In this document: piece after piece, positions 1-5,993 of the stretch
How the letters are laid out: each line of letters opens with the position of its first letter
How positions within the stretch are numbered: position 1 is the stretch's first letter
Assembly (NCBI GenBank): GCA_025362615.1
Contig: JANYFQ010000629.1
Span: forward strand, 1 to 6,188
Origin: Hymenobacter sp.
GTDB taxonomy: Bacteria > Bacteroidota > Bacteroidia > Cytophagales > Hymenobacteraceae
Reading direction: 5' to 3'
Length of the DNA stretch: 6,188 nt
Program-made: the position numbers and the translations under genes
Notes under the pieces: model-generated
The model's input: only the letters and a program-made list of their open reading frames with translations
Told to the model about the DNA's origin: nothing
The model's database searches: none

Positions 1-16
1 CCGCATATTTACCAAG

Positions 17-613
17 ATGGCCGACCAAACTACCGCCCCGCTGGGCGACAACCTGACCACTGATGCCGCGCATTCGGCTGGCGAAATGGCCGATTTTGAG
101 GCCGCGCCTGCTGCCAGCGAAACGCCTGCTGCTGGCGAAACGCCCGTTGCCGATGGGCTGCACGAAGAGGCCAGCCGCACCGACAATGAGCTGGCCGAAC
201 TGAAAGACAAGTACCTGCGCCTTGCCGCCGAGTTTGAGAACTACAAGCGCCGCACGACCAAGGAGCGCATTGAACTCTTCAAAACCGCCAACCAAGAGCT
301 GATGACGGCATTGTTGCCGGTGCTCGACGATTTTGACCGGGCCCGGCAACACACCGAAGGCACTGATGACGCGGAAGCGCTGCGCCATGCGCTCGACATC
401 ACCTACGGCAAGCTCAACAAAACCTTGCAGCAGAAGGGCCTGGCCGCCATGGAAACCAAAGGCGGCGACTTTGATGCCGATTTGCACGAGGCCATTACCC
501 AGATTCCGGCCCCAACGGAAGAGTTGAAGGGCAAGATTGTGGACGAGGTGGAAAAAGGGTATTACTTGGGCGACAAAGTTATTCGTCACGCCAAAGTGGT
601 GCTGGGGGCGTAA
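17..613 (+). CDS. grpE: GrpE, nucleotide exchange factor for DnaK (Hsp70)
   Basis: GrpE is a cytoplasmic homodimer that speeds ADP release from DnaK, resetting the Hsp70 cycle and freeing the bound substrate. The product has 198 residues, a normal length. Residues 1-55 are acidic, low-complexity and poorly conserved. Residues about 56-110 form the long dimerising helix and include the recognisable LRLAAEFENYKRRT stretch (67-80). The helical bundle follows (about 110-140). The C-terminal beta-wing (about 141-198) carries the family signature: GDFDADLHEAI at 150-160, then GYYLGDKVIRHAKVVLGA to the end. The wing contacts the DnaK nucleotide-binding domain. ATG at 17 is the natural start, but the frame stays open to the left edge (16 bases), so a longer N-terminus cannot be excluded. 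dnaJ follows 161 bp downstream on the same strand, with no convincing terminator between, so co-transcription is plausible. Any heat-shock promoter for grpE lies outside the window. Confidence 0.97.
   Translation: MADQTTAPLGDNLTTDAAHSAGEMADFEAAPAASETPAAGETPVADGLHEEASRTDNELAELKDKYLRLAAEFENYKRRTTKERIELFKTANQELMTALLPVLDDFDRARQHTEGTDDAEALRHALDITYGKLNKTLQQKGLAAMETKGGDFDADLHEAITQIPAPTEELKGKIVDEVEKGYYLGDKVIRHAKVVLGA
105..140 (+). repeat. 18-bp tandem duplication inside grpE
   Basis: Two adjacent 18-bp units (105-122 and 123-140) differ at only two bases, and a decayed third unit may start at 141. In frame they give the repeated peptide ETPA/ETPV in the disordered acidic N-terminus of GrpE. This looks like replication slippage in a region under weak constraint. 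It keeps the reading frame. Confidence 0.6.
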
Positions 614-632
614 CGCGGGTTTTCAGCCCGTG
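614..632. repeat. Degenerate palindrome right after the grpE stop
   Basis: Bases 614-619 can pair with 627-632 (six pairs including one G-U) around a 7-base loop. The complementary strand reads GGGCTGAAAACCCGCG, close to the core of the two intact palindromes at 704-771, so this is probably a decayed member of the same family. It starts directly after the grpE TAA. There is no following T-run, so it is not a standard intrinsic terminator, although it could attenuate or protect the transcript end. Confidence 0.5.
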
Positions 633-703
633 AGTCAGCACACAAGGCGGGGGGAATACCCGCGAAATACTTAACCCAATTACGGTGTGGGCCTTGTTCT
701 CGC

Positions 704-771
704 ATCACAACGCGCGGGTTGAAAACCCGCGCTACCCATCACAACGCGCGGGTTGAGAACCCGCGCTACCT
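704..771. repeat. Two tandem 34-bp REP-like palindromic units
   Basis: Unit A (704-737) and unit B (738-771) are identical except at two bases. Each contains a 9-bp perfect inverted repeat around a 3-base loop: GCGCGGGTT at 712-720 pairs with AACCCGCGC at 724-732, and 746-754 pairs with 758-766. Because each unit is self-complementary, A can also pair with B as one long hairpin (712-732 with 746-766). Unit B ends 3 bp before the dnaJ ATG. The structure resembles REP/BIME-type intergenic elements. No mobilising gene is present here. Bases 633-703, between this array and the degenerate copy at 614-632, show nothing I can name. Confidence 0.85.
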
Positions 772-774
772 TAT

Positions 775-1914
775 ATGGCAACGAAGCGCGATTATTACGA
801 GGTATTGGGCATTGCCAAGAATGCGGCGGCTGACGAGATAAAGTCGGCTTACCGCAAGATGGCCATTAAGTTTCACCCCGACAAGAACCCTGACGACCCC
901 ACGGCGGAGGACAAATTCAAGGAGGCGGCCGAGGCGTACGAGGTGTTGAGCAACGCCGACAAACGCGCCCGATACGACCGTTTCGGCCATCAGAGCGGCA
1001 GTGGTGGGGGCGGAGTGCCGAACATGGAGGATATTTTCTCGCAGTTCGGCGATATTTTTGGCGGGCAGGGCGGCGGCGGCTTCGAGGGCTTTTTTGGGGG
1101 CCGGCAGGGCGGGCAGCGGGTGCGGAAAGGTTCCAATTTGCGCATCAAGCTCAAGCTTGATTTGGAGGAAATCGCCAACGGGGTGGAGAAGAAAATCAAG
1201 GTGAAACGCTACGTGGCGTGTGCGCCGTGCAGCGGCACGGGAGCCAAAAACGGCACCGACCTCAAAACCTGCGCTACCTGCCAGGGCCAGGGCCAGGTGA
1301 AGCGCGTGGTGAACACCATGCTGGGCCAGATGGTGAGTAGCAGCACCTGCCCCGCCTGCAACGGCGAAGGCAAGACCGTGACGGCCACTTGCGACACCTG
1401 TAAGGGCGAAGGCCGCCAACTGCACGAGGAAGTCATCCCGATAAACATTCCGGCGGGCGTGGCCAACGATATGCAGCTGAGCATGAACGGCAAAGGCAAC
1501 TACCCGGAGCGCGGCGGCGTACCCGGCGACCTGCTGATTCAAATAGAAGAGGAGCCGCACGAGTTCCTCAAGCGCGACGGCAACAACATCATGTTCGAGC
1601 AGTACATTTCGTTCGTGGATGCCGCGCTGGGGGCCAGTTTGGAGGTGCCCACGATTGAGGGCAAGGTCAAAATAAAGGTGGAGCCGGGTACGCAGGCGGG
1701 CAAGATTTTGCGGCTGCGCGGCAAGGGCATCAAGGATTTGAACGGCTACGGCCGGGGCGACCAGCTCATCCACCTCAACGTGTGGACACCGAAAGATGTG
1801 AGCGGCGAGGAGCGCGAATTGCTGGAAAAGCTGCGCGACTCGCGCAACTTCGTGCCCAGCCCCGGCAAGAACGAGAAGGGCTTTTTTGAGCGCGTGAAGG
1901 AGTATTTCGCCTGA
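775..1914 (+). CDS. dnaJ: DnaJ (Hsp40), type I J-domain co-chaperone
   Basis: DnaJ binds unfolded proteins, passes them to DnaK and stimulates DnaK ATP hydrolysis through its J-domain. The 379-residue product has the complete type I layout. The J-domain spans 1-70, with the essential HPD triad at 34-36. The Gly/Phe-rich linker spans about 71-117 and holds two DIF motifs (86-88, 93-95). The zinc-binding domain has four CxxCxGxG repeats starting at C149, C166, C192 and C206; motifs 1 and 4 should form zinc site I, and motifs 2 and 3 site II. The two C-terminal beta-barrel substrate domains follow, ending in a short tail FFERVKEYFA. The start MATKRDYYEVLGI is the canonical DnaJ beginning, so ATG 775 is secure. 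No Shine-Dalgarno is visible: the bases just upstream belong to a palindromic repeat. A strong terminator begins 43 bp after the stop codon. All functional residues are intact. Confidence 0.98.
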   Translation: MATKRDYYEVLGIAKNAAADEIKSAYRKMAIKFHPDKNPDDPTAEDKFKEAAEAYEVLSNADKRARYDRFGHQSGSGGGGVPNMEDIFSQFGDIFGGQGGGGFEGFFGGRQGGQRVRKGSNLRIKLKLDLEEIANGVEKKIKVKRYVACAPCSGTGAKNGTDLKTCATCQGQGQVKRVVNTMLGQMVSSSTCPACNGEGKTVTATCDTCKGEGRQLHEEVIPINIPAGVANDMQLSMNGKGNYPERGGVPGDLLIQIEEEPHEFLKRDGNNIMFEQYISFVDAALGASLEVPTIEGKVKIKVEPGTQAGKILRLRGKGIKDLNGYGRGDQLIHLNVWTPKDVSGEERELLEKLRDSRNFVPSPGKNEKGFFERVKEYFA

Positions 1915-1918
1915 ACCA

Positions 1919-1952
1919 CGAATTAAGGCGAATTTTGGAGATTGCACGAATT
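1919..1952. repeat. Three direct CGAATT motifs after dnaJ
   Basis: CGAATT occurs at 1919-1924, 1929-1934 and 1947-1952, the last two followed by extra T residues. Two more copies in opposite orientation form the arms of the palindrome at 2016-2032. The cluster sits between the dnaJ stop and its terminator. It may be a short repetitive element or chance in AT-richer DNA; no function can be assigned. Confidence 0.35.
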
Positions 1953-1957
1953 TTTAT

Positions 1958-1987
1958 GGCCCGCCCGGTTTTTGGGCGGGCCTTTTT
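1958..1987 (+). terminator. Intrinsic terminator of dnaJ
   Basis: A perfect 9-bp GC-rich stem (GGCCCGCCC at 1958-1966 with GGGCGGGCC at 1974-1982) closes a 7-base loop and is followed at once by five T residues (1983-1987). This is the clearest rho-independent terminator in the window. It separates the chaperone genes from the protease gene downstream. Confidence 0.93.
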
Positions 1988-2015
1988 GCTGGGCGAATGG
2001 CGGGTTTTTTCTTGC

Positions 2016-2032
2016 CGAATTTGTGAAATTCG
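2016..2032. promoter_or_regulatory. Perfect 17-bp palindrome, possible operator
   Basis: CGAATTT (2016-2022) and AAATTCG (2026-2032) are perfect inverted arms around GTG. Outer arms TTTCTT (2008-2013) and AAGAAA (2034-2039) add six pairs across a 2-versus-1 base internal loop. It lies in the non-coding region ahead of the protease gene and overlaps the upstream element of the candidate promoter, a placement that suits a repressor site. There is no T-run after it, so it does not look like a terminator. It is not a CIRCE element. Its role is inferred only. Confidence 0.45.
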
Positions 2033-2054
2033 TAAGAAACCGATGATAAAATTG
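2020..2054 (+). promoter_or_regulatory. Candidate Bacteroidota promoter for the protease gene
   Basis: Bacteroidota primary promoters follow TTTG near -33 and TAnnTTTG near -7. Here TTTG at 2020-2023 precedes TAAAATTG at 2047-2054 (one mismatch) with a 23-bp spacer, at the long end of the usual range. This would give a leader of roughly 85 bases. A second -7-like box, TACCTTTA at 2109-2116 (one mismatch), lies closer to the gene but lacks a well-spaced upstream element. The assignment is tentative. Confidence 0.3.
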
Positions 2055-2146
2055 GGGTTTTTGGATGAAAACAGGGGTTTGGGAGCGGATGATGCGCCTA
2101 ACGGGGCGTACCTTTAGAGCCTGATTTTTACCCCTGACTCCTTTCG

Positions 2147-5100
2147 ATGTCCCATTCTTACCGTATCTGGCCGCTGGCAATTTCGCTGCTGACGGCGGGG
2201 CCAGTTGTGGCCCAAACCACTGCCACCGTGCCCGATGGCACCCCGCAACTGCGCCGCTTGCCGGCCACGGCGGCCAGCCAGCTTCGCCAATTGCCGCTCG
2301 ACAGCCGCCAGGTGCTGCGCCAGGAGCTGGCCCTGCGGCCCGCCGACGATTTTGCGGCCATCCGCACCGAAACCGACGAGCTGGGCCAGCGCCACGAGCG
2401 CTGGCAGCAAACGTACCTGGGCGTAAAGGTCGAGCACGGCATCTACACCGTTCACCGCGAGGCCGGGGTATTGAGCGGAGAGCTGAAACCCATTCCTGTT
2501 GGCTTGAGTGTAAAGCCGTTACTGCCGGCCGCCACGGCGCTGCAACGGGCATTGGCCACCATCAACGCCACCCAATACCGCTGGAACGACCCGGCCGCTG
2601 AAGCCCAGCTACGGCGCGAAACCGGCAACCCCGCCGCTACCAACCGCCCGGTGGGCGAGTTGGTGCTGGTTGAGGATTTTCGGCAGGGCGATGCCGCCCG
2701 CCGGGCGGTGGTGCTGGCCTGGAAATTCAACATCTGGGCCGACGAGCCGGAAAGCCGCGCCTGGGTTTACGTGGACGCTCGTAGCGGCGAAGTCGTGTTG
2801 CAGGATGCTATTTTGAAGCACGCCCACGGCGCGTCGAAAGCACAGCCCGCACGGGTCAAAAAGACCACCACCGCCGCCACCGGGCGCTTTGAAACCCGCT
2901 ACATCGGGGTGCGGCAGGTGGCCACCGACCAGACGACGGGCGGCTTCCGGCTGCGCGATTACACCCGCGCCGCCGGCATCGAAACCTACAACCTGCGCAA
3001 CGCCACGGCCGCGAGCATTGCCGCGAGCGTCGATTTTACCGATGCCGACAACAACTGGACGGGCCTCGAATTCAACAACGCCGCCAAAGACAACGCTGCC
3101 CTCGACGCGCATTTTGGCTCGACGCAGGTGTACGACTACTGGATGAGCGTCCACAACCGCAACTCGTGGAACGGCTTGGGCGGCAAGATGATAAATTACG
3201 TTCACTTTCGCACTAACTACGATAATGCCAGCTGGAACGGCTCGGCTATGCAGTACGGCGACGGCGGCACGACCTTCTCGCCGCTGACCTGCCTCGACGT
3301 GTGCGCCCACGAGATGGGCCACGGCATATGCCAGGCCACCGCCGGGCTGGTGTACCTCAACGAAAGCGGGGCGCTGAACGAAGGATTTTCGGACATCTGG
3401 GGCGCGTGCGTTGAATACCACACCGACCCCACCAAGCAGACCTGGATTGTGGGCGAAGACATTTCGCGCACCTCCGGTGGGCTGCGCTCGATGAGCGACC
3501 CGCTGACGACGACCGTGTTGTCGCGCTGCCCGGCCAACTACCGGGGCACCCGCTGGAACTTCGGCACCACCGACAACGGCGGTGTGCATACCAACTCGGG
3601 GGTACTAAACCACTGGTTTTACATCCTGAGCGTGGGCAAACAGGGCGTGAACGAGCAGCGGCAGGCCTACGCCGTGACGGGTGTCGGCATCACCGACGCG
3701 GCCCGCATTGCCTACCGGGCCGAGCGCCTCTACCTCACGCCCAACTCCGACTACCGGTCGGCCCGCATTTTCACCATTCAGGCGGCCACCGATTTGTTTG
3801 GAGCCACTTCGACCCAGGTGCAGGCCGTGATTGATGCCTGGTTTGCCGTGGGCCTGGGCACGAGCAGTGCGGTTCCGGCCGGCTTGCAGGCCCAGTGCCA
3901 GCCCGACGATGCGGTGATACTAACCGCCACCCCTTCAACGCTCAATGCCTGTGCTGGCACCCCGCTTACCCTCACGGCCACGGCAGCATTCCCGGCCATC
4001 CGGCGCTTGCGGAGCGTGGCCCCGGTAGCGCTCGTGGACGGCAGCGTGAGCTACACGGCGGTGCCGTTATTTAGTACCGCCATCACCGTGCAGCACGGCT
4101 TGGAACCGCTGTACAGCGACTACGCGGGCCTGCGGAAAGTGCGGGTGCGCCTGCTGCACGACCGGCCCCAACAGGTGGCCTTGCGGCTGGCCGTGCGGAG
4201 CGGCACCACCACCATCTACGTGCCCCTGGCCACGGTGCTGCCCAGCTACAACGGCGCGGGTACGGCGGTGCTTGACCTGACGTTTGACGATAACTCGAGT
4301 GGCGTGTTGCCGGCGGCAATCAGCGGCAACAGCCTCACCGGTACGTTTCGGCCCGCTACGCTGCTGGGCAGCATCACGCCCGGTGCCATCACGACTATTG
4401 CCCTTGAAGGGCTTGATGGGCAAGTGGGCAGCGCCGGTACGGTGGAGCTGGCCGAATTGTTTTTTGACCGCAACCCGAGCGACGTGCCGTCGGTGCGTTG
4501 GGTAGGGCCGGGGCTGGACGCTACGGGCCTGGTAGCCACGGTATCGCCGGCGGGCAGCCCCACCGGTGGGGCCACGCCGTACACTTACACGGTGCTGGCT
4601 TCGGACCCGTATTTTGGATGCACCAGCCAGCAAACCGTTACCGTGACGGTGCGGCAGCCACTGCTGGCCGCTGCCGCCCTGCAACCGGAACTGTGCGCCG
4701 GGCGCGGCCAGGCCTTTGGCCCTCTGGACCTACGCGTGACGCAGGACGACAGTCTCCCCGGCCAAACCTACCGCTGGAGCGGCCCGGCGGGCTTCGCCCG
4801 CACCGGCCGTCGGCAGCGCGTGGCCCAGCCCACGGCCGGCCGCCTGCGCTACACCGTGGCCACTACATCGCCCGGCAGCAGCTGCTCGCTGGCTCAGACC
4901 GTGACTGTGCTGGCCCGCCGCCCGGCCCTGGCCGTGCCCGCCGGCATCGACTCGGTGATAACCGCCGGTACCGCCGCCCGTCTCCGCAGCCGCAACCTCG
5001 ACAATCAACTTGCCGGACCTTACCAGTTTACGGGCAGTACCACCATCCCCGACAACAACCCCGCCGGGGTCCGCATCCCGCTGGTGGTGAGCGGCGCGGC

Positions 5101-5890
5101 CGAAGGGTTTTTCGACTTGCGCGGTATTCGCCTCAACATCACCCACACCTACATCGGCGACCTGGAACTGTACGTGGAGGCCCCCGACGGCACCCGCGTG
5201 CTGCTGAGCCGCATGAACGGCGGCGACGGCGATTTCTATACCAACACCTTGTTCGTGGATTCGGTCGGTGCTCGTGGGTTGAGCACGGGCGCTTCGCCCT
5301 ACGCCGGTAGCTGGCAGGTGGACGAACCCACGGGCTTCGCCAAGCTCCGCAACGCCGCCCAGGCCGGCACCTGGAACCTGTGGGCCCGCGACCTCGGTCC
5401 GGCCGATGTGGGGCCGGTCACGGCCTGGGCCATCGTCACGAAAGATAACCGGGTGCAATGGAGCGGCCCCAACGGCTTCACTGCCAGCGGCCCCGCTACA
5501 CTCAGCCCCGTGCTGACGGCCCCCGGCCACTACCGCTACCTCGCCACCACCAGCAGCGGCCCCTGCACCTACACCGATACCGTGAACGTGCGCGTGACCC
5601 GCTCCCTGGCTGCCCGCAACGCCGTAGCGGGGCTGTCGGTAACGGCTGCGCCGGTGCCCTTCGGCGGCGCGGGCCTGGCGCTGCACCTGCAAGCCAATCG
5701 GGCCGTGCCCACCGCCAGCGTGGCGGTGTTCGACCTGGCCGGCCGCCTCGTGCTGCGCCGCAGCCTGGCCGTGCCCGCCGGGGCCTCGGCCCTGGCGCTG
5801 CCCGAAGCCGGCCGCCTGCCCGCCGGCGTGTACCTGGTGCGGGCGCAACTCGGCGACGAGTTGCTGACGCTTCGTGTGACGCGGGAATAG
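2147..5890 (+). CDS. Secreted M4 (thermolysin-family) metalloprotease with P-domains and T9SS sorting domain
   Basis: This is a zinc endopeptidase exported by Sec and then by the type IX system, acting outside or on the cell. The 1247-residue order is as follows. Signal peptide 1-22 (VVA before Q23). FTP pro-region about 50-115 and PepSY pro-region about 130-225, which inhibit and chaperone the enzyme until removed. M4 catalytic domain about 247-570, with HEMGH at 388-392, third zinc ligand E412 in NEGFSD, substrate-binding NAS-W at 360-363, and catalytic H481 in NGGVHTNSG; spacings match thermolysin. Then come three Ig-like modules, with P-domain-like segments near 637-775 and 955-1098. The T9SS type A sorting domain is about 1163-1247. 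C382, C386 and C395 flank the active site. ATG 2147 follows an in-frame TGA at 2135-2137, so the start is secure. The gene has its own terminator downstream. The physiological substrate is unknown. Confidence 0.95.
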   Translation: MSHSYRIWPLAISLLTAGPVVAQTTATVPDGTPQLRRLPATAASQLRQLPLDSRQVLRQELALRPADDFAAIRTETDELGQRHERWQQTYLGVKVEHGIYTVHREAGVLSGELKPIPVGLSVKPLLPAATALQRALATINATQYRWNDPAAEAQLRRETGNPAATNRPVGELVLVEDFRQGDAARRAVVLAWKFNIWADEPESRAWVYVDARSGEVVLQDAILKHAHGASKAQPARVKKTTTAATGRFETRYIGVRQVATDQTTGGFRLRDYTRAAGIETYNLRNATAASIAASVDFTDADNNWTGLEFNNAAKDNAALDAHFGSTQVYDYWMSVHNRNSWNGLGGKMINYVHFRTNYDNASWNGSAMQYGDGGTTFSPLTCLDVCAHEMGHGICQATAGLVYLNESGALNEGFSDIWGACVEYHTDPTKQTWIVGEDISRTSGGLRSMSDPLTTTVLSRCPANYRGTRWNFGTTDNGGVHTNSGVLNHWFYILSVGKQGVNEQRQAYAVTGVGITDAARIAYRAERLYLTPNSDYRSARIFTIQAATDLFGATSTQVQAVIDAWFAVGLGTSSAVPAGLQAQCQPDDAVILTATPSTLNACAGTPLTLTATAAFPAIRRLRSVAPVALVDGSVSYTAVPLFSTAITVQHGLEPLYSDYAGLRKVRVRLLHDRPQQVALRLAVRSGTTTIYVPLATVLPSYNGAGTAVLDLTFDDNSSGVLPAAISGNSLTGTFRPATLLGSITPGAITTIALEGLDGQVGSAGTVELAELFFDRNPSDVPSVRWVGPGLDATGLVATVSPAGSPTGGATPYTYTVLASDPYFGCTSQQTVTVTVRQPLLAAAALQPELCAGRGQAFGPLDLRVTQDDSLPGQTYRWSGPAGFARTGRRQRVAQPTAGRLRYTVATTSPGSSCSLAQTVTVLARRPALAVPAGIDSVITAGTAARLRSRNLDNQLAGPYQFTGSTTIPDNNPAGVRIPLVVSGAAEGFFDLRGIRLNITHTYIGDLELYVEAPDGTRVLLSRMNGGDGDFYTNTLFVDSVGARGLSTGASPYAGSWQVDEPTGFAKLRNAAQAGTWNLWARDLGPADVGPVTAWAIVTKDNRVQWSGPNGFTASGPATLSPVLTAPGHYRYLATTSSGPCTYTDTVNVRVTRSLAARNAVAGLSVTAAPVPFGGAGLALHLQANRAVPTASVAVFDLAGRLVLRRSLAVPAGASALALPEAGRLPAGVYLVRAQLGDELLTLRVTRE
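5633..5887 (+). other. T9SS type A C-terminal sorting domain (within the protease)
   Basis: Residues about 1163-1247 show the usual sorting-domain pattern: a Pro-rich opening (AAPVPFG at 1167-1173, a variant of the common PNPF), the strand VAVFDLAGRLVLRR at 1192-1205, then LPAGVYLVRA at 1224-1233 and the final strand LLTLRVTRE. This domain directs outer-membrane translocation by the PorU/PorV-type machinery and is normally cleaved off. The machinery itself is not in the window. Confidence 0.88.
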
Positions 5891-5914
5891 CCGTTGGGCT
5901 TGTTTTTTGAGTCG

Positions 5915-5955
5915 AAAGCTCCTGGTTGCCTTGTGCGGCCGGGAGCTTTTGTTTT
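5915..5955 (+). terminator. Intrinsic terminator of the protease gene
   Basis: AAAGCTCC (5915-5922) pairs perfectly with GGAGCTTT (5942-5949), extended inward by a T-G wobble and two G-C pairs. The loop is 13 bases, and the T-rich tract TTTTGTTTT (5947-5955) forms the 3' side. It begins 24 bp after the TAG stop. The stem and tract fit rho-independent termination on the + strand. Confidence 0.85.
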
Positions 5956-5993
5956 GGTGGTACAGCTCTAACTGCTGTTACGCGCTGCTCCAA

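Noticed and set aside
614..703. Separate promoter or terminator between grpE and dnaJ
   Set aside because: No TAnnTTTG-type box with a properly spaced upstream element, and the hairpin at 614-632 lacks a T-run.
704..771. Possible CRISPR array
   Set aside because: Only two directly adjacent units with no variable spacers between them; the palindromic core fits a REP-like element instead.
766..1947. 393-codon open frame on the minus strand covering dnaJ
   Set aside because: It is the antisense shadow of an unmistakable dnaJ; in GC-rich coding DNA such frames stay open by codon bias. The translation is low-complexity (Ala, His, Leu, Val) with no family resemblance.
2008..2039. CIRCE-type heat-shock operator linked to the chaperone genes
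   Set aside because: Arm sequence and spacing do not match the CIRCE consensus, and the site lies downstream of the dnaJ terminator.
1935..2117. 60-codon + strand frame between dnaJ and the protease
   Set aside because: It reads straight through the dnaJ terminator and the palindrome at 2016-2032; no conserved features.
2609..3589. 326-codon open frame on the minus strand opposite the protease catalytic domain
   Set aside because: The + strand frame here encodes conserved M4 motifs; the opposite frame has none.
4498..5310. 270-codon + strand frame overlapping the protease in another phase
   Set aside because: Compositionally biased Arg/Pro/Gly translation; the protease frame is intact across it and shows clear domains, so no frameshift is implied.
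4730..5848. 372-codon open frame on the minus strand within the protease gene
   Set aside because: Antisense shadow of the C-terminal half of the protease; Gly/Ala/His-rich, no recognisable domain.
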